In this document: positions 1 through 11,114 of the stretch, piece after piece
Numbering within the stretch: position 1 is the first letter of the stretch
How the letters are laid out: every line of letters begins with the position of its first letter
NCBI GenBank assembly: GCA_021780225.1
Contig: JAJXZF010000003.1
Coordinates: 1 to 64,000 of the forward strand
DNA: 64,000 nt
Reading direction: 5' to 3'
From: Deltaproteobacteria bacterium
Lineage (GTDB): Bacteria > Desulfobacterota > Binatia > Binatales > Binataceae
Program-made: the position numbers and the translations under genes
Notes under the pieces: generated by a model
Databases searched by the model: none
What the model was told of the DNA's origin: nothing
The model's input: the letters and a program-made list of their open reading frames with translations, nothing else

Positions 1-1993
<1,993 letters not shown>

Positions 1994-2066
1994 TCGGAAT
2001 GAATCCCGCGGCCTGTTGCTGATCGGCGAAAGTTCATCGACCAGCCGGCCGCGCGCTTCGAGACCC

Positions 2067-2303
2067 ATGAACGAGCAGGAAAATTATTCGGCGCATCCGG
2101 CGGTCGGCGATGCGGAAGGCGGCGGGGCGCAAAACGTCGAGCGGCGCGCGGCCGTTTCGCGCGCTCCGCTGGCGCTCAATGGAGACGCCGAAGCGGTCCG
2201 GCTCTTATTCCCTCTCCTTGTCCAAGGAGAGGGAACCGGAGGCGCAAGAAATCGGGTCGGCGCGCAACTATCGGACGGTTCCGTTATCGATGAACGAACG
2301 TGA
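2067..2303 (+). pseudogene. degenerate partial duplicate of the next gene's N-terminus
   Basis: A 78-codon frame starting MNEQENYSAHP. Its order of motifs, MNEQEN, then GDAEGG, then an Arg/Ala-rich stretch, then DAEAVRLL, matches the gene starting at 2290 (MNERED, GDAEGG, DDEAVRLL). Just after that match the reading is broken by a perfect 13-bp inverted repeat (2208-2235), and the rest is unlike the downstream copy. I read it as a tandem duplication that decayed, possibly through insertion of the palindrome. No transmembrane segment remains. It could instead be a short expressed protein, but nothing supports a function. Confidence 0.45.
2208..2235. repeat. perfect 13-bp palindromic (REP-like) element
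   Basis: TTCCCTCTCCTTG, two bases (tc), then CAAGGAGAGGGAA. Both arms are exact reverse complements. The element sits inside the degenerate ORF 2067-2303. No second copy was noticed in this window. Palindromes of this CCCTCTCC type occur as dispersed repeats in many genomes. Confidence 0.75.
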
Positions 2304-2709
2304 AGATATTCCGATGCCGCGGCCGGCGGCCGGAAATTTTGCAGGCGACGCCGAAGGCGGCGCCGGTCGGAATGCCGAAACGGCGCGTCCGCGCCGCGCC
2401 TACGGCATCGACGACGAGGCGGTTCGGTTGTTGCGCGAAATCCGCGGCGATCTGGCGCGCCTGACCAGAATTTCCGAAAAAGCCTCCCGCCGCGCGCGCG
2501 ATTTCAACCGGCAAATCGAGCGCGGCAAGGTTGCGCGCCGCGCCGTGATCGGCCTGCTGATCGCGGTCGTTGTGCTGCTGCTGATTCAGATTTTGCAAAT
2601 GATGGGATACGGGCCGGGCGGCGGCGGAAGCGATTCGGGCAGCTCGCAAACCCTGCAAAAGATATATCAGCTCCATGCCGATTCGCCGCCTTTTCCGTTA
2701 TGGAAGTGA
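2290..2709 (+). CDS. small single-pass membrane protein, unknown function
   Basis: 139 aa starting MNEREDIPMP. The first ~50 residues are Ala/Gly/Arg-rich and poorly ordered. Residues ~45-80 (DDEAVRLLREIRGDLARLT) look like an amphipathic or coiled-coil helix. One strong transmembrane segment follows at about residues 89-108 (AVIGLLIAVVVLLLIQIL), then a Gly/Ser-rich tail. I chose the ATG at 2290 because the degenerate upstream copy starts at the homologous Met and the frame upstream looks non-coding. Its last bases overlap the possible start of the methyltransferase at 2700. Family not recognised. Confidence 0.55.
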   Translation: MNEREDIPMPRPAAGNFAGDAEGGAGRNAETARPRRAYGIDDEAVRLLREIRGDLARLTRISEKASRRARDFNRQIERGKVARRAVIGLLIAVVVLLLIQILQMMGYGPGGGGSDSGSSQTLQKIYQLHADSPPFPLWK

Positions 2710-3758
2710 ATACCTCAACCGCATTTGCGCGGCGCTCGTTAATGAAGCTCACTGAAGCCAGTATGAATATGAAGCGCGGAATCGCACTCGAATTGCCTTC
2801 GGCCGACAATACTCCTGAAGCGGTTCGGCTCTATCGGGCGGCGAACGAACATTTTCGCGAAGCTCCGTGGCCGGAGCCGTTCAACCGGACCGCCCATCGA
2901 CTGCGCCGCGCTGACGCGCGGGATTTGTCCTTTATCGAATCGGAATCCATGCATCTGGTCGTCACCTCGCCGCCATACTGGACATTGAAAGAGTATTCGA
3001 GCGCTTCGGGCGGCCAGCTCGGCGCAATCGAGGATTATGAAGAATTTCTTGACAACCTCGACCGGGTATGGAGCGAATGCCGCCGCGTTCTCGTTCCGGG
3101 CGGAAGGATCTGCTGCGTGGTCGGCGACGTATGTCTCAGGCGGCGCGACGCCGGACGGCATTTCGTGATGCCGCTGCATGCGGATATTCAGGTGCGGTCG
3201 CGCCGTCTCGGCCTCGATGTGTTGACGCCGATAATATGGCACAAAATCGCCAATGGCGTGACGGAAGTTCAAGGCAATGGCGCCGGCTTTTACGGCAAAC
3301 CTTATCAGCCGGGCGCGATCGTCAAGAACGATATCGAATACGTCCTTTTCCTGCGCAAAGGCGGCGAGTATCGTTCGCCCGCGCCAATCCAGAAAGCGCT
3401 TTCGATCCTGACCAAACAGGAGATGCAAAGCTGGTGGCGCTCCGTATGGACTGACATTCGCGGCGCATCCACGCGCGTCGGCCATCCGGCGCCCTATCCG
3501 GCGGCGCTGGCGGAGAGATTGATTCGGATGTTTTCTTTCGCCGGCGACACGGTTCTCGATCCGTTTGGCGGCACGGGCGCGACGGCGATCGCCGCCGCGA
3601 ACGCGGGTCGGAACTCGGTTACCGTTGAAGTGGAAGAAAGTTACGTAGGAGTCGCCGCGCGCAATATCGCGGGAGCGATCGGCCAGAAGCGGATTTTCGG
3701 CGCCGTTGAAGCAGAATTTAGATTGGAAACCAGTTCGGTAGCTAAATCATGCCGCTGA
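2700..3758 (+). CDS. type II DNA methyltransferase, beta class (N4-cytosine or N6-adenine)
   Basis: 352 aa modification enzyme of a type II restriction-modification pair. The catalytic motif IV (TSPPYW, residues ~87-92) precedes the SAM-binding motif I (DPFGGTGATA, residues ~288-297), which is the beta-class order. SPPY rather than DPPY favours N4-methylcytosine but does not exclude N6-adenine. The next gene, 12 nt downstream, looks like the cognate endonuclease. The ATG at 2700 is taken here; the ATGs at 2763 or 2769 are also possible. Base composition is visibly lower in GC than gyrB and gyrA on either side, suggesting acquisition by transfer. Recognition sequence cannot be read from the sequence. 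Confidence 0.85.
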   Translation: MEVNTSTAFARRSLMKLTEASMNMKRGIALELPSADNTPEAVRLYRAANEHFREAPWPEPFNRTAHRLRRADARDLSFIESESMHLVVTSPPYWTLKEYSSASGGQLGAIEDYEEFLDNLDRVWSECRRVLVPGGRICCVVGDVCLRRRDAGRHFVMPLHADIQVRSRRLGLDVLTPIIWHKIANGVTEVQGNGAGFYGKPYQPGAIVKNDIEYVLFLRKGGEYRSPAPIQKALSILTKQEMQSWWRSVWTDIRGASTRVGHPAPYPAALAERLIRMFSFAGDTVLDPFGGTGATAIAAANAGRNSVTVEVEESYVGVAARNIAGAIGQKRIFGAVEAEFRLETSSVAKSCR

Positions 3759-3770
3759 TGAGACGGTAAA

Positions 3771-4478
3771 TTGGACTACCGGTTGCTCGATACGTTTCGT
3801 GGATTGTTCGACGGATGTCCGTACCTTCATCGCCGCTCCAATTTGGGAGATTTGGTGGCGCGGGATTTTTACGAGGATTTGTTCACGATTGGAAGGTCGA
3901 AACGCCTGTATGACCGCATCAAGCGTCGCGCTTCGGTTCTCAATCTCCAGAATACGAGAGTGGGCGTTAAAGCCAGAAGGGGCGATGGCAGCTTCGGCGA
4001 GTTAGTGCCGAGCGCGGAATCGTCAAATGAAGACGGTTACGCGGTGGGCCGGGGGCCGATCGCGACTATCGAAATCGGAGTCGAGGTTAAAATTCTATTC
4101 AAGGCGATGATTAAGCAGATCGATCGAGTAATCAACGATCTGCGAAAACAGGCGGAGCATTTTCGCTCAAAACACGGACATCCAATTTGTGTGGCCGTAG
4201 TTGGCGTCAATTATGCCGACCATTGTACTTCGTATGAAGGCGTCAGGTCCTACGTCACCGACGGAAAGCGATACAAACATCCTATACAAGAAGCCGCTGA
4301 TGCTGAATCGCGGCTATTGCGGCTTGCGGCTCCAGAGTTTGACGAATTCCTGGCGCTTGATTTTGAAGCGAATAATGAACCTCCTTTCGCTTTTTCGTGG
4401 CGCGATCTGAATCAAACGCGGCTGAAATATGGAGCGATTCTTGCCCGTGTCAGCAATAGGTATGAAAACGGAACCTGA
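3771..4478 (+). CDS. probable type II restriction endonuclease
   Basis: 235 aa, TTG start: a stop (tga 3759-3761) lies just upstream in frame and no ATG is near. It sits directly downstream of the methyltransferase, the usual R-M arrangement. Residues ~102-112 ([11 protein letters not shown]) contain an E-x3-E-V-K arrangement followed by a helix, compatible with a PD-(D/E)XK nuclease core; Asp/Glu residues in the preceding NEDG segment could supply the first acid. The strand [10 protein letters not shown] follows. The assignment rests on context plus this motif, since no family was recognised. The gene is clearly AT-richer than gyrA, which begins 26 nt later. Confidence 0.6.
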   Translation: MDYRLLDTFRGLFDGCPYLHRRSNLGDLVARDFYEDLFTIGRSKRLYDRIKRRASVLNLQNTRVGVKARRGDGSFGELVPSAESSNEDGYAVGRGPIATIEIGVEVKILFKAMIKQIDRVINDLRKQAEHFRSKHGHPICVAVVGVNYADHCTSYEGVRSYVTDGKRYKHPIQEAADAESRLLRLAAPEFDEFLALDFEANNEPPFAFSWRDLNQTRLKYGAILARVSNRYENGT

Positions 4479-4504
4479 CGCGATTTAATCAAAGAATTCA
4501 GAAT

Positions 4505-7027
4505 ATGGCGGAAACCAACGGAAACGAACCGATACGCAACGAACCGACGCTGCTGAATATCGAAGACGACATGCGCCAGTCCTATCTGGACTACGCGATG
4601 TCGGTGAATATCGGCCGCGCGCTGCCCGATATCCGCGACGGCCTCAAGCCGGTCCATCGCCGGATTCTCTATGCGATGTTCCGCGAGGGATTGCTGTCGA
4701 ACCGGCGCTACGCCAAGTCGGCGCGCGTGGTCGGCGAGGTGCTCGGCAAGTTCCATCCGCATGGCGACACCGCGGTTTACGACGCGCTGGCGCGGATGGC
4801 GCAGACTTTCAGCATGCGCTACCCGCTGATCGACGGGCAGGGCAATTTCGGCTCGGTGGACGGCGATCCGCCGGCCGCGATGCGCTATACGGAATGCCGT
4901 CTGACGCGGCTGGCCGAGCGGCTGCTCGCCGATATCGACAGCGAGACGGTGGATTTCGTCGACAACTTCGACGGCTCGCAGCAGGAGCCGGAGGTGCTGC
5001 CGGCACAGATTCCGAACCTGCTGATCAACGGCTCGGACGGAATCGCGGTCGGGATGGCGACCAATATTCCGCCGCACAATCTCGGTGAAGTCTGCGACGC
5101 GCTGCTCGCATTGGTCGAAGATCCCGACCTGCCGCTGGAAAAAATTCTCGACCTCATCCCGGGGCCGGATTTTCCGACTGGCGGACAGATTCTCGGCCGC
5201 CAGGCGATCCGGCAGGCCTATTTGAGCGGGCGCGGAACGATCGTGATGCGGGCGCTGGCCGCCGTCGAAACCGACAAGCGCACCTCGAAGGCGTCGATAA
5301 TCGTGCGCGAGATTCCGTACCAGGTGAACAAGGCGCGGATGATCGAGCGGATCGCCGAGCTGGTCAACGACAAGCGGATCGAGGGCATCACGGATATCCG
5401 CGACGAGTCGAGCCGCGACGGGATGCGCGTGGTGATCGAGCTGCGGCGCGACGCCGAACCGAAGGTGGTGCTCAACCAGCTCTACAAATTGACGCAGATG
5501 CAGGTCGGCTTCGGCATGATCATGCTGGCGATTCACGAAGGGCGGCCGCGCGAGATGAGCCTGCGCGATCTGCTGCTCGAATTTTTGCATCATCGCCAGC
5601 GCGTGATCGTGCGCCGCTCGCAATACGAGCTGAAGCAGGCGGAGGCGCGGCTGCACGTCCTCGAAGGCCTGCTGATCGCGCTCAGGAATCTCGACGCCGT
5701 GATCAAGCTGATTCGCGAATCGGCCGACGCCGAGGCGGCGCGCGCCGGCCTGATGAACCGCTTCGGGCTGACGCAGATTCAAGCGCAGGCGATTCTCGAC
5801 CTGACGCTGCGCCGGCTGACGTCGCTGGAGCGCGGCAAGATCGAGGCCGAGCACAAGGAGATGCGGGAGACGATCGCGCGGCTCAAAGAAATTCTCGGCG
5901 ACGAACGCGAGCAGATGGCGCTGATCGCGGAGGACCTGCGCGAGATTCGCAAGGAGTTCGGCGACGAGCGGCGCACCCAGATTATCGAAGCCGAGGGCGA
6001 CTTCTCGATCGAGGACCTGATCGTCGAGGAGGACGTGCTGGTCACCGTCACGCACGGCGGCTATATCAAGCGCACTCCGCTTTCGCTTTTCCGCACGCAG
6101 AAGCGGGGCGGCGGCGGCAAGCGCGGCGCAAGCACGGCCGAGGACGATTTCGTCGAGTATCTGGTGCCGGTCGGCACGCACGATCGGCTGCTGTTTTTCA
6201 CCAGCGCCGGCAAGGTCTACGAGAAGAAGGCCTACGAGCTGCCGGAAGCGGGACGCGGCGCGCGCGGCCGGTCGATCGCCAATTTGCTGAGCCTGGCCGC
6301 CGACGAAAAACTTTCGGCGTTTTTACCGCTGCCGAAAGAGGTCAGCGGCAAGTACGTCTTTTTCGCGACGCGGCGCGGCCTGGTCAAGAAAACCGAGCTC
6401 GACCAGTACGACAATATCCGCGCGAGCGGAATTATCGCGATCAATCTCGAAGACGGCGACGAGTTGATCGGCGTCAGGCTGACCGACGGCGATCAGCAGA
6501 TCGTGCTTTCGACCCGCGAGGGCCAGGCGATTCGCTTCCGCGAAGACGAGGCGCGGGCGATGGGGCGGGGCACCTACGGCGTGGTCGGGATGGAGCTCGA
6601 AGAGCGCGCGGTCAAGGAAGGCAAGACCGTCACGCTGGTCAAGGACGAGGTCGTGTCGATCGCGGTGGTGCGCGATACCGAGACGCTGCTGACGGTTTCG
6701 GAGCGCGGCTACGGCAAGCGCACCGAGGCGTCGGAATACCGCCTGACGCATCGAGGGGGCAAGGGCGTGATCACGATGAACGTCACGGACAAGACCGGCA
6801 AGGTGGTGGGAGTCAGGCAGGTCGGTCCGGACGATCAGCTTGTGCTGGTGACCGATCGCGGCAACATCATCCGGCTCGCGGTGAAGCAGGTGCGAATCAC
6901 CGGGCGCAACGCGCAGGGCGTGCGGTTGGTGAAGCTCGAAGAGGGCAATTTCGTGCGGGCGGTCGCGCCGCTGGCGGAAAAAGACGACGAGGCGGACAAC
7001 GGCGCCGCCGCGCCTGACGAGGAGTAA
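4505..7027 (+). CDS. gyrA: DNA gyrase subunit A
   Basis: 840 aa breakage-reunion subunit of gyrase. The winged-helix region has the [10 protein letters not shown] quinolone-pocket motif (Thr at E. coli Ser83, Asp kept at Asp87), then [10 protein letters not shown] and the catalytic Tyr in AAMRYTE. A long coiled-coil gate follows (residues ~360-490), then a C-terminal beta-pinwheel with repeated blades. The GyrA box, normally QRRGGKG, reads [10 protein letters not shown] (about nt 6107-6136), expanded by Gly codons. The C-terminus is acidic (EKDDEADN...DEE). The start is the first ATG after the endonuclease stop; its ribosome-binding site is weak. Confidence 0.98.
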   Translation: MAETNGNEPIRNEPTLLNIEDDMRQSYLDYAMSVNIGRALPDIRDGLKPVHRRILYAMFREGLLSNRRYAKSARVVGEVLGKFHPHGDTAVYDALARMAQTFSMRYPLIDGQGNFGSVDGDPPAAMRYTECRLTRLAERLLADIDSETVDFVDNFDGSQQEPEVLPAQIPNLLINGSDGIAVGMATNIPPHNLGEVCDALLALVEDPDLPLEKILDLIPGPDFPTGGQILGRQAIRQAYLSGRGTIVMRALAAVETDKRTSKASIIVREIPYQVNKARMIERIAELVNDKRIEGITDIRDESSRDGMRVVIELRRDAEPKVVLNQLYKLTQMQVGFGMIMLAIHEGRPREMSLRDLLLEFLHHRQRVIVRRSQYELKQAEARLHVLEGLLIALRNLDAVIKLIRESADAEAARAGLMNRFGLTQIQAQAILDLTLRRLTSLERGKIEAEHKEMRETIARLKEILGDEREQMALIAEDLREIRKEFGDERRTQIIEAEGDFSIEDLIVEEDVLVTVTHGGYIKRTPLSLFRTQKRGGGGKRGASTAEDDFVEYLVPVGTHDRLLFFTSAGKVYEKKAYELPEAGRGARGRSIANLLSLAADEKLSAFLPLPKEVSGKYVFFATRRGLVKKTELDQYDNIRASGIIAINLEDGDELIGVRLTDGDQQIVLSTREGQAIRFREDEARAMGRGTYGVVGMELEERAVKEGKTVTLVKDEVVSIAVVRDTETLLTVSERGYGKRTEASEYRLTHRGGKGVITMNVTDKTGKVVGVRQVGPDDQLVLVTDRGNIIRLAVKQVRITGRNAQGVRLVKLEEGNFVRAVAPLAEKDDEADNGAAAPDEE

Positions 7028-7095
7028 AGACGAAAATCGCAATTTGACGCAAATCGAAAATCTAATTAGTTGTTGACCGTAGGAGGCAATTCGCT

Positions 7096-7242
7096 GTGAA
7101 GCTCGAGAAGACGCAGCCCAAGGACTTTCTCCAAAAGTCGATCAAGCCGGCTGCTCCATCCAATCTGCGACCGCCGCCCGCGCCACCTAAAGTATATCCT
7201 GGCCAAAAGTCGGAAGTTTCCGCGGCAAAACAGGATAAGTGA
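7096..7242 (+). CDS. 48-aa Pro/Lys-rich small protein
   Basis: GTG start preceded by a perfect AGGAGG (7081-7086) at 9-nt spacing, a very strong initiation signal for this window. It encodes a Lys-rich, Pro-rich peptide (MKLEKTQPKDFLQ, then a PPPAPPK core) ending QDK. No transmembrane segment, Cys or known domain. The next gene, 85 nt downstream on the same strand, is a membrane protein, so the two may form a unit. Lower GC than gyrA. Function unknown; toxin/antitoxin or defence roles would be guesses. Confidence 0.6.
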   Translation: MKLEKTQPKDFLQKSIKPAAPSNLRPPPAPPKVYPGQKSEVSAAKQDK

Positions 7243-7327
7243 TCTTTACGATGGCCGCTGATTTTGGCGCGCCGCGCGTGCCGTCGAATACGGCAATCCG
7301 TGGCCGATTCAGGTTCGGCCATCGTCG

Positions 7328-7936
7328 ATGACGTATCAGGCGATTCAAATCCTGCTTATTCTGCTGCCGGGATTTTTTTGCGCAAGGATCGTTGGAGCGC
7401 TCACGGCTCGATCGCAAGTAACCGATTTCGACAAGATAATCGAAGCGCTTTTCTATAGTTTTTTCGTTTATTTTTTTTGCGTTGCGATCATGGGGGCAAG
7501 TCCGATTCTGATTGAACCCAGAACGGGCAGTTATTGGAATGCAATAGAATTCGACCTGCAATCCGCGCGCAAATTCATCATATGGGCCTTTATAACTTCC
7601 GCGCTGCTCGGACTTGCGGTCAGCTTTCTTGGCGCCAACGACTTGCTCACACGGTTCTTGCGGAAGATCAGAGTGACCAAGCGGTCCAGCAGGATTTCCG
7701 TATGGAGCGACGCTTTCCACGATATTGATCAGTTCGTGATAGTCGAATTCACTGATGGCAGGCGTGCGCGCGGGTGGCCGCGTCTGTTCTCTGACACGCC
7801 GGATGAGGCGAGCCTCTTTCTCGAAAAGGCTGCGTGGATTCTCGACGATGGGACGCCTGTGGATATAAGAGGCGCGGGCCTTCTAATCACGAAAAATATG
7901 GCCATCCAGACGGTTTCATTCGTCAACGGCCAATAA
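7328..7936 (+). CDS. membrane protein, DUF6338-like
   Basis: 202 aa. Three hydrophobic segments lie at about residues 5-25 (AIQILLILLPGFFCARIVG), 43-58 and 87-104, followed by a soluble C-terminal domain (FVIVEFTDGRRARGWPRLFSD, then DGTPVDI). The N-terminal LPGF segment, the FDKIIEAL motif and the T-DGRR-x-GWP segment resemble the DUF6338 family as I remember it; this needs a profile search. GC is lower than gyrA and the gene follows a small ORF with a strong RBS, so the pair looks acquired. No enzymatic motif is visible. Confidence 0.6.
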   Translation: MTYQAIQILLILLPGFFCARIVGALTARSQVTDFDKIIEALFYSFFVYFFCVAIMGASPILIEPRTGSYWNAIEFDLQSARKFIIWAFITSALLGLAVSFLGANDLLTRFLRKIRVTKRSSRISVWSDAFHDIDQFVIVEFTDGRRARGWPRLFSDTPDEASLFLEKAAWILDDGTPVDIRGAGLLITKNMAIQTVSFVNGQ

Positions 7937-7979
7937 TTCTGATGGACGAAATCGGGGCGGCGGCGCTATGAGATAGCGC

Positions 7980-8677
7980 ATGCCACTCGATTCGACTCTG
8001 GTTGGAACGCAAGCCGAGCCGCGCGCCTATGACGTCGATGCGCGCTGGACGATGGCCTACGCCGCGTCGCTCGGCGACGTAAATGATCCTTATATCGACA
8101 CGCGCCGATGGACGGAATCGGGGCGCATCCGGTGTTCCCGGTATGCCTCGAATGGCCGACCGCGGGCGCGCTCCGCGCGCGCCATCGCGGCACGTTGACG
8201 GAGGCGGCGCGCGGCGTTCATGCGACGCATCATGCGGTGGTCCATCGCGCGATTCGTCCGCCGGAGCGCCTCACCACGCGCGCGGAGATCGTCGGAATCG
8301 AAGCGCGCAAGGCGGGCGCGTACGAAATCACGAAATTCGATACGCTTGACGAGCGCGGCGGACTGGTCAATACGACCTGGTACGGCACGCTCTATCGGCA
8401 AGTGGACGTCGCTGGCGGAGATCGGGTGGGCGAAGCGCCGGCGCCGCCAGCGCTGAGCGTGTCGCGGATTGTCGCGGCGGAAGCGGGCGGCGATTCCGAA
8501 CGGGTCGCGGAAATTTCGGGACGTTTCAGCGCGATGGTCTTCATGCCGTCGGAAGTGACGGTGCGGATTTTTGCGCGCGAGAAAATCGCGAACGGCGAGG
8601 AGGCGGTGTTCTTCGAGACGTTAAACGCCGAAGGCGGCCGCGCGGTGCGCGACGGAGTTGTGACGCTGCGCGCGTGA
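7980..8677 (+). pseudogene. MaoC-like double-hotdog acyl dehydratase, frameshifted and internally deleted
   Basis: The first ~43 codons (MPLDSTLVGTQ to NDPYIDTRR, frame of 7980) and the rest (from MDGIGAHPVFPVCLEWP at 8108) are halves of one protein in different frames. Losing one base near 8107-8109 would explain it. The second half is also too short. After GTLYRQVDVAGG it jumps from APAPP to LSVSRIVAAEAGG, omitting the roughly 40-50 residues that normally carry the hydratase motif (N-P-I-H-x-D ... G-x-x-x-P-I-L-H-G). The last part (GRFSAMVFMPSEVTV, VFFETLNAEGGR) is the second hotdog. With two lesions it is probably non-functional; a sequencing error could explain only the first. Confidence 0.65.
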
Positions 8678-8782
8678 CGGCTCCGCATTTTCCTTTGCCA
8701 GCGCCGGCCGCGATCCTTGCGCGAACGCGCGCGAGCGTCGAAGATCGAGCGGAATGCCGATAATTCGCCGGGGAGTGAGTTC

Positions 8783-9892
8783 GTGAAAGTGAGAGCCGCA
8801 GTGGCGCGCCGGGCAGGCGCTCCGCTTGAAGTAACGCAGGTCGATCTCGAAGGGCCGAAGGCGGGCGAAGCGCTGGTCGAAATCCGGGCGGCCGGCGTAT
8901 GTCATACGGACGCGTTCACGCTTTCCGGCGCCGATCCGGAGGGGCTTTTCCCGTCGATAATGGGCCATGAAGGCGCCGGCGTGGTGGTTGAAATCGGCGC
9001 GGGCGTGACGACGCTCAAGCCCGGCGATCACGTGATACCGCTCTATATTCCGGAGTGCCGGAATTGTCCCGCGTGCCTTTCGGGAAGAACGAACCTGTGC
9101 ACCGCTATCCGCGAAACTCAGGGCAAAGGCCTGATGCCCGACGGAAGCAGCCGCTTTTCCGAGAACGGCCGGATGGTTCATCACTACATGGGCACTTCGA
9201 CGTTCGCGAATTACACGGTCGTTCCGGAAATCGCCCTGGCGAAAATCCGGCCCGACGCGCCGTTCGACAAAGTGTGTTACATCGGATGCGGCGTGACGAC
9301 GGGAATCGGCGCGGCGCTCAACACGGCCAAGGTGCAGGTGGGCGATCGCGTGGTCGTTTTCGGCCTGGGCGGAATCGGCCTCAACGTGGTGCAGGGGGCG
9401 CGGATGGCCGGGGCCGCGATGATCGTCGGCGTCGATTTGAATCCGGCGCGGCGGGCTGTCGCGGAAAAATTCGGCATCACGCACTTCGTGAATCCTGCTG
9501 ATGTGCGCGGCGACCTGGTTCCGTACCTGATCGATTTGACCAAGGGGGGCGCGGATTTTTCGTTCGAATGCGTCGGCAACGTCGGCCTGATGCGGCAGGC
9601 GCTGGAATGCTGTCAGCGCGGATGGGGCACGAGCGTCATAATCGGCGTCGCCGGCGCGGGGCAGGAAATCTCGACGCGGCCGTTTCAACTGGTGACGGGC
9701 CGCACCTGGAAAGGCACGGCGTTCGGCGGCGCGCGCAGCCGCCGCGACGTGCCGAAGATCGTCGATTGGTACATGGAAGGTCGAATCAATATCGACGATT
9801 TGATTACGCATACGATGCCGCTCGAACGGATCAACGAGGCGTTCGACTTGATGCATCGCGGGGAATCGATTCGCAGCGTTGTGGTTTATTGA
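8783..9892 (+). CDS. class III alcohol dehydrogenase / S-(hydroxymethyl)glutathione dehydrogenase family
   Basis: 369 aa zinc- and NAD-dependent medium-chain dehydrogenase. Catalytic zinc ligands are seen in VCHTDA, GHEGAG and IGCGVTTG. The structural-zinc lobe is [15 protein letters not shown] (four Cys, C-x2-C-x2-C-x7-C). The Rossmann motif is GLGGIGLNV, with Asp in VDLN giving NAD preference. Class III members oxidise the formaldehyde-glutathione (or other thiol) adduct as well as long-chain alcohols, so formaldehyde detoxification or alcohol oxidation is plausible here. Start is the GTG at 8783 with GGGGAG 8 nt upstream, which gives the usual family N-terminus. Confidence 0.9.
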   Translation: MKVRAAVARRAGAPLEVTQVDLEGPKAGEALVEIRAAGVCHTDAFTLSGADPEGLFPSIMGHEGAGVVVEIGAGVTTLKPGDHVIPLYIPECRNCPACLSGRTNLCTAIRETQGKGLMPDGSSRFSENGRMVHHYMGTSTFANYTVVPEIALAKIRPDAPFDKVCYIGCGVTTGIGAALNTAKVQVGDRVVVFGLGGIGLNVVQGARMAGAAMIVGVDLNPARRAVAEKFGITHFVNPADVRGDLVPYLIDLTKGGADFSFECVGNVGLMRQALECCQRGWGTSVIIGVAGAGQEISTRPFQLVTGRTWKGTAFGGARSRRDVPKIVDWYMEGRINIDDLITHTMPLERINEAFDLMHRGESIRSVVVY

Positions 9893-9918
9893 AGTACAGC
9901 GGCGGTGGCGGAGGGACG

Positions 9919-11109
9919 ATGGTTAAAAGTTTCATGAGTTTGACCGCGGCGCTGGCGTTGGCAGTTTGTTGTGCGAACGCCGCGGCCGCGAGGGATATTC
10001 CGCCGGCCGACACGCTCCCGATAGCAAAATATCTTCAGTTGGCCGTCAGGCCGTCCTCGCCAAGCGTTGACGAGTTCGTTGGGGACAATCGGGCGCACGC
10101 GGCCTACGAATTGAACGTCGCCAATTTCAGCAACAAGCCAATTCGGATAGTCGCGGTGAGAATCGCTGCCGCAGCGGGCGGACCCGCATTTTCGCAATTG
10201 ATCGATCGCGACGAACTGGCTGGTGATTTCATCAAAATCGGCGCAAAACGCTAGCCCCGGCAGACGCCGGTTCTCGGCCGCGGAGAGGCCGGCGTCATTT
10301 TTCTCTTCCTCAATTTCGGCCCGCCCGACCAGACCCCGGCGGCATTAGTCAATTCGCTCGATATCGAGGCCGCGGGAAAACCGGACACGGAGCAGCGGCT
10401 CACGATCGCTCCAATCCAGGTGATTCGCGGCGGCGCAGCGGTGATTCAACCGCCATTTGCGGGCGCCAACTGGCTTGCCGCCAATGGCCCGTCAAATACC
10501 TCGACGCATCGGAGGGCGATTTTGACGGTTGACGGTTATCCGCGAATCGGCCAGAGATTCGCGATCGATTTTGTCCAAATCGGTCCAGACGGCCGGACTT
10601 ATCACGGCGATCCGAATCGCAACGCCAGCTATTTGGCCTACGACACGCCGATCACGGCGGTCGCCGCTGGAACGATCGCCGCGACGCTCGACGGCGTGCC
10701 GGAAAATACGCCGCAATCGCCGACGATGGCGGCCGAGTTGAATCTGTCAAACGTTGGCGGAAACTTTATTGCGGAAAAAATTGGCGCCGGCCGCTACGTG
10801 ATGTACGCGCATCTGAAGCCCGGATCGCTCACCGTAAAACCCGGGGACAAGGTGGCGGCTGGTCAGACCATCGCCCGTTTGGGGAATACCGGCAATTCGA
10901 GCGAGCCGCATCTTCATTTGCAGGTCTGCGACGCGCCGTCATTCGCGGCCTCGAATGGAATTCCGTATGAATTCGATTCGCTCAAATTGGAAAAGTATCG
11001 AATTGATCGAAAGGACGGGCAGCCCATAAACTTGACGATCGAAGATTCAACCGTCGTGAAACGGCAGACTCCCATGGAAGACGAACTCGTCACTTTTCCC
11101 GGCCGGTAG
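9919..11109 (+). pseudogene. M23 family metallopeptidase interrupted by an in-frame TAG
   Basis: One continuous frame of 396 codons with a single TAG at 10252-10254. Before it: a signal peptide (MVKSFMSLTAALALAVCCANAAAA) and a beta-rich domain ending FIKIGAKR. After it: in-frame coding resumes at once (PVLGRGEAGVIFLFLNFG), leading to the peptidase domain with QRFAIDFV, YVMYAHLKPGSLTVKPGD, and PHLHLQV (the metal-binding H-x-H). This is the M23 subgroup whose first zinc-site motif deviates from H-x3-D. RBS GGAGGGA precedes 9919. Unless the TAG is read through or is an error, only a 111-aa N-terminal fragment and perhaps a piece restarting near 10420 are made. Confidence 0.75.
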
Positions 11110-11114
11110 GTCCG

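Noticed and set aside
4412-6181. 589-codon minus-strand frame opposite gyrA
   Set aside because: Shadow of gyrA with Arg/His/Gln-rich composition.
9919-11109. Genome-wide reassignment of TAG to an amino acid
   Set aside because: TAG ends several ordinary genes here (for example cobQ, biotin carboxylase, BCCP, MFS), so it works as a normal stop.
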